From positions 1 to 23,700 of the forward strand of contig CAJPOF010000036.1 of assembly GCA_905372235.1 (NCBI GenBank): a DNA stretch of 23,700 nucleotides, in the 5' to 3' direction. A program made the translations under genes and the position numbers. The stretch is from an uncultured Treponema sp. Lineage in GTDB: Bacteria > Spirochaetota > Spirochaetia > Treponematales > Treponemataceae. This document shows, piece after piece, positions 21,777 to 23,700 of this stretch (positions within the stretch are counted from its first letter, which is position 1; each line of letters starts with the position of its first letter). The notes beneath the pieces are model-generated. The model did no database searches. It saw only the letters and a program-made list of their open reading frames with translations, and was not told where the DNA came from.

Positions 21777-23573
21777 ATGAATATACGCACAAAAATAATC
21801 GCAGGTTTTGGAATATCGCTGGTGCTGGTGCTTTCGATTACACTGGTCGGAATAAATCGCATCAAAAAAATAAACAAAAACTTGACTGAAATAAATGATG
21901 TAAACACCGTAAAACAGCGGTACGCAATTAATTTCCGTGGAAGCGTTCACGACCGTTCGATACGAATCAGGGATTTTGTGCTGCTTGAAGACCAGCGCGA
22001 CAGAGAAAGTGTCCTTTCCGACATTCGGACTCTTGAGGACTTTTACGAAAAATCCGAAACCGCTATCAATGAGATTTTTGCAAAAAAAATCAACAATACC
22101 ACAAAAGAAATGGACCTTCTTTCCGACATCGGAAAAAGCAAGGCGGAAACAATGCCGCTTATCGAACGGATTATTGCGCTTGAAAACGCAAATAAGCATT
22201 CGGAAGCAAACGAAATTCTTCTTTCAAAAGCAAGACCGGCGTTCCAGCTTTGGCTTGATCGCATAAACGCCTTTATCGACTACAAAGAAGCGCAAAACCG
22301 CACGCTCACCGACGCAACTAGAAAAACGGCGCGACTTTTTCAAACATTTATGATTCTCATCTGCTCGTTTGCAGTGCTTGTAGCCGTCATCATTCCGCTG
22401 TGGGTGCTCAAATCCGTCTTGCTTTTGGATAAACTTGCCACGCGCCTTACCGATATCGGCTCCGGCGACGGCGATTTAACATCTCGTATTGTCGTAAAAA
22501 GCAACGATGAAATCGGCGTTGTCGCTTCAAGTTTTAACGGATTTGTGCAAACCCTGCACGGAATCATGAAAACCGTGCGCAACTCGGTGGAAGGACTTGC
22601 AAAATCCAGCCAAGGACTTTCCGGAAGTGTTTCAGCAACTCAGGACGCTCTTAAAAATATCAACGCTGACGTTGAACGTGTCATTTCCCAGATGAATATG
22701 CAGTCCGACGAAATTGAAAGCGTTTCGCACACAATGGAACGCATCGGAGGAAATGTCTCCGCCCTGAACGACATTATCGCCCGGCAAACGGAAGGCGTAA
22801 ACAAAAGTTTTCAGACGGTGGAAGAAATGCTTACCAGCATCCGCTCGGTTACGGATGCGCTTGAAAACAATGCGGTCCGTTTTTCTCATCTGACAGAATC
22901 GTCCGAAGCAGGATTTAAAAATATTTCCGATGTCAGAACGAAGATTCTTGATATTTCGGCAAAATCCGAGCGTATGTCAGAAGCGAACGCCGTCATTCAA
23001 AGCATAGCCTCGCAGACCAACCTTCTTGCAATGAACGCTGCGATTGAAGCGGCTCATGCAGGCGAAGCAGGACAAGGCTTTGCAGTAGTTGCCGACGAAA
23101 TTAGAAAACTTGCTGAAAATTCTGCAGGGCAGTCGAAATTCATATCGGCGGCTCTCAAAGAACTGGTTTCGGCAGTCGAACTGGTTGTTTCTTCATCGGA
23201 AACGGCGGGAAAATCATTCGAGGACGTGCGTCAGGCAATTGAAAGCGTTACCGACGAACAGGAGGCAATCCGCACGGCAATGGACAAGCAGCGCGACAAA
23301 AGCATTCAGGTAAGCGAAGTCTTCAAAACAATCAAAAACTTGACCGAAGATGTGCGAACCGGAGCTGAAGAAATGAATGCTGACAATAAAAATATCCTAG
23401 AAAAAACGGAAGCCCTTGTTGAAATCACGGCGGGCATAGGCTCAACGATGAAAAACATGGCGCATAGCTCCGAAGACATCAAGAATGCCGTAGAAACCGT
23501 CGCAGAGTTGCAAACCGCAGCCGCCGAGGGAGTCCGCACCGTACAGTCGGAGATAGACCGCTTTATTTTGTAG
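21777..23573 (+). CDS. Methyl-accepting chemotaxis protein
   Basis: This is a transmembrane chemoreceptor that signals through CheW and CheA. The 598-residue protein has TM1 (about 7-26), a periplasmic domain of about 160 residues that looks all-helical (4HB type; acidic, with KTARLF before TM2) and TM2 (about 190-210). A HAMP domain (about 212-265; KLATRLTDIGSGDGDLTSRI) and a long coiled-coil signalling domain follow. The hairpin tip, about 405-440, reads QTNLLAMNAAIEAAHAGEAG followed by QGFAVVADEIRKLAE, close to the family consensus. Ser/Ala/Glu-rich flanks supply possible methylation sites. No CheR-tethering pentapeptide is seen at the C terminus (FIL). GAGG shortly before the ATG supports the start. 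The ligand is unknown. Confidence 0.95.
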   Translation: MNIRTKIIAGFGISLVLVLSITLVGINRIKKINKNLTEINDVNTVKQRYAINFRGSVHDRSIRIRDFVLLEDQRDRESVLSDIRTLEDFYEKSETAINEIFAKKINNTTKEMDLLSDIGKSKAETMPLIERIIALENANKHSEANEILLSKARPAFQLWLDRINAFIDYKEAQNRTLTDATRKTARLFQTFMILICSFAVLVAVIIPLWVLKSVLLLDKLATRLTDIGSGDGDLTSRIVVKSNDEIGVVASSFNGFVQTLHGIMKTVRNSVEGLAKSSQGLSGSVSATQDALKNINADVERVISQMNMQSDEIESVSHTMERIGGNVSALNDIIARQTEGVNKSFQTVEEMLTSIRSVTDALENNAVRFSHLTESSEAGFKNISDVRTKILDISAKSERMSEANAVIQSIASQTNLLAMNAAIEAAHAGEAGQGFAVVADEIRKLAENSAGQSKFISAALKELVSAVELVVSSSETAGKSFEDVRQAIESVTDEQEAIRTAMDKQRDKSIQVSEVFKTIKNLTEDVRTGAEEMNADNKNILEKTEALVEITAGIGSTMKNMAHSSEDIKNAVETVAELQTAAAEGVRTVQSEIDRFIL

Positions 23574-23653
23574 GAAAAGATTTTCTTCCGCCAGACATTT
23601 TTGTAAGTCGAAGAAAAATCCGCACTGCAAAGCCGAACGAAAAATAGAGCCGT

Positions 23654-23678
23654 TCTGCAATGCAGATGTGATTTTTTA
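23654..23678 (+). terminator. Weak terminator candidate after the chemoreceptor gene
   Basis: TCTGC-AAT-GCAGA forms a 5-bp hairpin followed after four bases by a T-rich run (ATTTTTTATT). An A/T-rich 10-bp stem with a bulge, GATTTTCTTC/GAAGAAAAATC at 23579-23620, precedes it without a T tract. No gene is seen in 23574-23700. Confidence 0.3.
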
Positions 23679-23700
23679 TTCCCGTACGTCCGTCTTTACC

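Overview
The window looks like chromosomal DNA of a spirochete, most likely a Treponema. The support is the gene set and its style: a divergent MraY with an HDH motif, HprK and HPr with no sugar PTS permease nearby, a GldA/GldF/GldG-like ABC system in a non-Bacteroidetes setting, divergent tpiA/pgk and chemoreceptor genes, and moderate-to-low GC with A/T-rich intergenic DNA. This is inferred from recognisable protein families; no 16S rRNA is present. Twenty protein-coding genes are supported. I see no tRNA, rRNA, CRISPR array, insertion sequence or prophage.

Layout. (1) 1-285 is non-coding with a short GC-rich block, followed by prmC (release-factor methyltransferase). (2) 1227-7111, minus strand, is a tripartite efflux operon transcribed TolC-like > membrane fusion protein > RND pump > small PII/ferredoxin-fold-like protein. 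The last three genes overlap by 1 and 8 bases. The promoter region carries an 11-bp-arm palindrome and a leader hairpin. (3) 7511-10471, plus strand: hprK-ptsH-lexA-holA, joining HPr phosphorylation, SOS repression and the replicative clamp loader. (4) A convergent PC4/YdbC-type ssDNA-binding gene (10492-10716). (5) A full-length PurH-family gene (10920-12524) that has lost most recognisable active-site motifs of both PurH domains, followed by an MraY-type transferase gene. (6) A GC-rich structured intergenic block, then yhbY. (7) 14343-19087: a four-gene operon of ABC ATPase, ABC-2 permease, GldG-like protein and DUF4340-like protein, closed by a strong bidirectional terminator shared with tpiA. 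(8) tpiA and pgk on the minus strand, with a large stem-loop between them. (9) A divergent methyl-accepting chemotaxis protein gene.

Themes worth attention. Several genes (hprK, the purH-like gene, yhbY, and less clearly prmC) have a sigma70-like -10 box placed so that transcription should begin at or within about one base of the start codon, and they lack a Shine-Dalgarno sequence. Neighbouring genes such as ydbC, mraY, the gld genes and tpiA have clear ones, so a leaderless class is predicted. The purH-like gene is the best candidate for a previously unappreciated protein: a conserved-length scaffold with apparent loss of catalytic residues in both halves. The PII-like gene fused by overlap to the RND pump suggests a regulatory accessory subunit.

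All functional statements come from motif recognition by eye; no database search was possible. Promoters, hairpins and operators are predictions.
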